Source: JBOGEB01 sp050743125
GTDB lineage: Bacteria; Actinomycetota; Nitriliruptoria; Euzebyales; Egibacteraceae
Length of the DNA: 13,174 bases
Reading direction: 5' to 3'
NCBI GenBank assembly: GCA_050743125.1
Contig: JBOGEB010000122.1
Span: 1 to 13,174 of the forward strand
Shown here: piece by piece, positions 11,980 through 13,174 of the stretch
Layout: the number at the start of each line of letters is the position of its first letter
How positions within the stretch are numbered: the first letter of the stretch is position 1
Notes under the pieces: generated by a model
What the model was told of the DNA's origin: nothing
The model's database searches: none
Seen by the model: the letters and a program-made list of their open reading frames with translations, nothing else
Made by a program: the position numbers and the translations under genes

Positions 11980-12810
11980 ATGGATCAACCGCTCGTGAGC
12001 GCAGAATGGCTCGCCGCACACCTCGGCGAGGTCGTCGTGGCCGACGTGCGCTGGTACCTCGACGGCCGGTCGGGGTACCACGCCTACGTCCAGGGCCACA
12101 TCCCGGGGGCGGTGTTCGTCGATGTCGACCGTGACCTCGCCGCTGCACCCGAGCCGAGCCGTGGCCGGCACCCGCTTCCGGAGCCGGAGGCGTTCGCCCA
12201 GGCCATGGGCGCGCTGGGGATCGCCGACGCCGACCGTGTCGTCGCCTACGACGACAGCGGCGGGTCGACCGCGGCGCGGCTGTGGTGGATGCTCGACGCG
12301 ACCGGCCACCCGGCGGCGGTCCTCGACGGCGGGCTCCGAGCCTGGACGGGTGCCCTGGAGGACGGCGAGGCCAGCCGGCGTCCCGCCGTGTTCACGCCAC
12401 GGCCGTGGCCCGCCGAGCTGCTGGCAAGCATCGACGACGTCGACCGGCTCCGGGGAGACCAGGAGGCGCTCGTCATCGACGCCCGCGCGCCTGAGCGCTA
12501 CTCGGGCGCGTTCGAGCCGATCGACCCTCGCGCCGGGCACATCCCTGGCGCACGCAACGCTCCGTGGGACGGCAACCTCGACCCGGACAGCGGTCGCTTC
12601 CGCGACCTCGAGGCGCTGCACGCCCGGTTCGCCGCGCTGGGAGCTGACCAGGCCGGTGAGGTCGCCGTCTACTGCGGCTCTGGCGTGACCGCCTGCCACG
12701 ACCTGCTCGCCCTGCGGGCCGCCGGGATCCGAGCCCGGCTCTACCCAGGCTCGTGGTCCCAATGGAGCGCCGACGACACCAGGCCCGCCGCGACCGGCGA
12801 CCAACCGTAG
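11980..12810 (+). CDS. sseA: Thiosulfate/3-mercaptopyruvate sulfurtransferase (tandem rhodanese)
   Basis: The product is a 276-aa cytosolic protein with two rhodanese domains, about residues 5-125 and 145-270. The C-terminal domain has the active-site loop CGSGVTAC with catalytic Cys232; CGSGVT is the form typical of mercaptopyruvate and some thiosulfate sulfurtransferases. The N-terminal domain has YDDSGG at the equivalent place and no cysteine, so it is the usual inactive structural domain. GHIPGA motifs occur in both halves (39-44 and 187-192). I chose ATG 11980 because the TACGAT box ends 7 nt before it and the upstream extension to 11758 lies over DUF501. It transfers sulfane sulfur to cyanide or thiols. 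It is single and divergent from DUF501. Confidence 0.92.
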   Translation: MDQPLVSAEWLAAHLGEVVVADVRWYLDGRSGYHAYVQGHIPGAVFVDVDRDLAAAPEPSRGRHPLPEPEAFAQAMGALGIADADRVVAYDDSGGSTAARLWWMLDATGHPAAVLDGGLRAWTGALEDGEASRRPAVFTPRPWPAELLASIDDVDRLRGDQEALVIDARAPERYSGAFEPIDPRAGHIPGARNAPWDGNLDPDSGRFRDLEALHARFAALGADQAGEVAVYCGSGVTACHDLLALRAAGIRARLYPGSWSQWSADDTRPAATGDQP

Positions 12811-12834
12811 CGAGCCTGGATCCACCGATTGGGT

Positions 12835-12878
12835 GTCCGCCAGGGAGATCACGAACTGCTCCCCCGCGAGAGGCGGAC
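12835..12878 (+). terminator. Compound hairpin after the sulfurtransferase gene
   Basis: GTCCGCC (12835-12841) pairs with GGCGGAC (12872-12878), and inside it GGGAG (12843-12847) pairs with CTCCC (12859-12863). Together these give 12 G/C-rich pairs with an internal bulge, 25 nt after the stop codon. No T-run follows, as is usual in high-GC genomes. Confidence 0.4.
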
Positions 12879-13028
12879 GAGCGGGCCGAACTCTGCTGTG
12901 CACGCAAGCGTCGCAGAAACCGACTGCGCGCCTGATGCCGCCGATGACGCTCTCCAGACTGCTGACCGGTCAATTTGTCCCCTTCAAGGAACCGACAGCT
13001 TGGGCAGCTAGGCGAGTCGGCAGAAAGT

Positions 13029-13075
13029 GGGGGTGTGGAGCGCCGGGGTGCGGGGGTGAGCAGCGGGTCACGGGG
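13029..13075 (+). other. G-tract cluster, potential G-quadruplex
   Basis: Five runs of three to five G occur at 13029-13033, 13045-13048, 13052-13056, 13065-13067 and 13072-13075, with loops of 11, 3, 8 and 4 nt. Any four could form a G-quadruplex on the plus strand, although one long loop weakens the case. The region continues G-rich to about 13140. Confidence 0.35.
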
Positions 13076-13174
13076 CGCTTGCGTGGCGTTTCGGGGGGTT
13101 TTGAGGGTCCCTCGGGGCTGTGGGGTCGCCCTGGGGCCGTTCGAGAGGCCACAGACGGACTGAAAGGCGCTGGC

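Larger units (their letters stand above)
12811..13174. other. Right-end stretch without a supportable gene
   Basis: After the sulfurtransferase stop there is a terminator-like structure (12835-12878) and a G-tract cluster (13029-13075). The open frames here, all near 60 codons, show no domain. GAGGGTCCCTC at 13103-13113 is a small palindrome. The stretch continues past the window, so it may be the upstream region of a gene beyond the edge. Confidence 0.55.

Noticed and set aside
2472..12823. 12-bp inverted match GGATCCAGGCTC at 2472-2483 and 12812-12823
   Set aside because: A 12-bp match between two places in 13 kb of GC-rich DNA is expected by chance.
11695..12903. 402-codon open frame on the minus strand
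   Set aside because: It is antisense to the sulfurtransferase, which has a complete active-site loop, and it overlaps DUF501 in another frame.

Overview
The window looks like a chromosomal segment of a high-GC actinobacterium. The evidence is strongly G/C-biased third codon positions, a DUF501-Ppx/GppA gene pair of the kind found in actinobacterial chromosomes, and several genes that appear to be leaderless: a TANNNT -10 box ends only 6-7 nt before the start codon. The species cannot be named from the sequence.

Layout. (1) Positions 1-1078 hold no gene I can support. They carry a 33-bp tandem array, one copy of a roughly 65-bp element that recurs inverted at 8780-8844, a decayed duplicate of the 5' part of a tRNA locus, and a periodic repeat block resembling insertion-sequence ends. 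(2) Positions 1079-2095 (+) hold a COG4280-type membrane protein followed by a 69-aa two-helix membrane protein, closed by a strong hairpin. (3) Positions 2379-2454 (+) hold a tRNA-like gene with a UAA anticodon but a short variable loop. (4) Positions 2482-6625 (-) form a compact three-gene operon, in transcription order: a 3-beta-HSD-like SDR; a fusion of an SRPBCC lipid-binding domain with an FAD-linked (VAO-type) oxidase; and an alpha/beta hydrolase with a cysteine nucleophile. (5) Positions 6674-8730 (-) hold a NUDIX (CoA pyrophosphatase-type)/YjeF_N fusion overlapping a VOC-fold protein by ATGA. (6) Positions 8731-9295 are non-coding, with a palindrome and other structured repeats. (7) Positions 9296-10446 (-) hold a DUF4097/SHOCT-like protein overlapping a DUF2089 zinc-ribbon/HTH protein by ATGA. 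(8) Positions 10492-11954 (-) hold DUF501 overlapping a Ppx/GppA phosphatase by ATGA. (9) Position 11980 onward (+) is a divergent SseA-type sulfurtransferase, followed by about 360 bp without a gene.

The strongest candidate for an undescribed system is the 2482-6625 operon. Each of its four protein modules belongs to a family that often handles sterol-like or other hydrophobic substrates (3-beta-HSD-type SDR, START/SRPBCC, VAO-type oxidase, cholesterol-oxidase-associated hydrolase domain). The operon has its own apparent leaderless promoter, and its three genes are packed with a 9-nt gap and an 11-nt overlap. A joint oxidation-and-cleavage pathway for a lipid, isoprenoid or polyketide is a reasonable hypothesis, but the substrate cannot be read from sequence. 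Second-tier items are the NUDIX-YjeF_N fusion with an altered nucleotide loop, and the unusual tRNA with its truncated duplicate.
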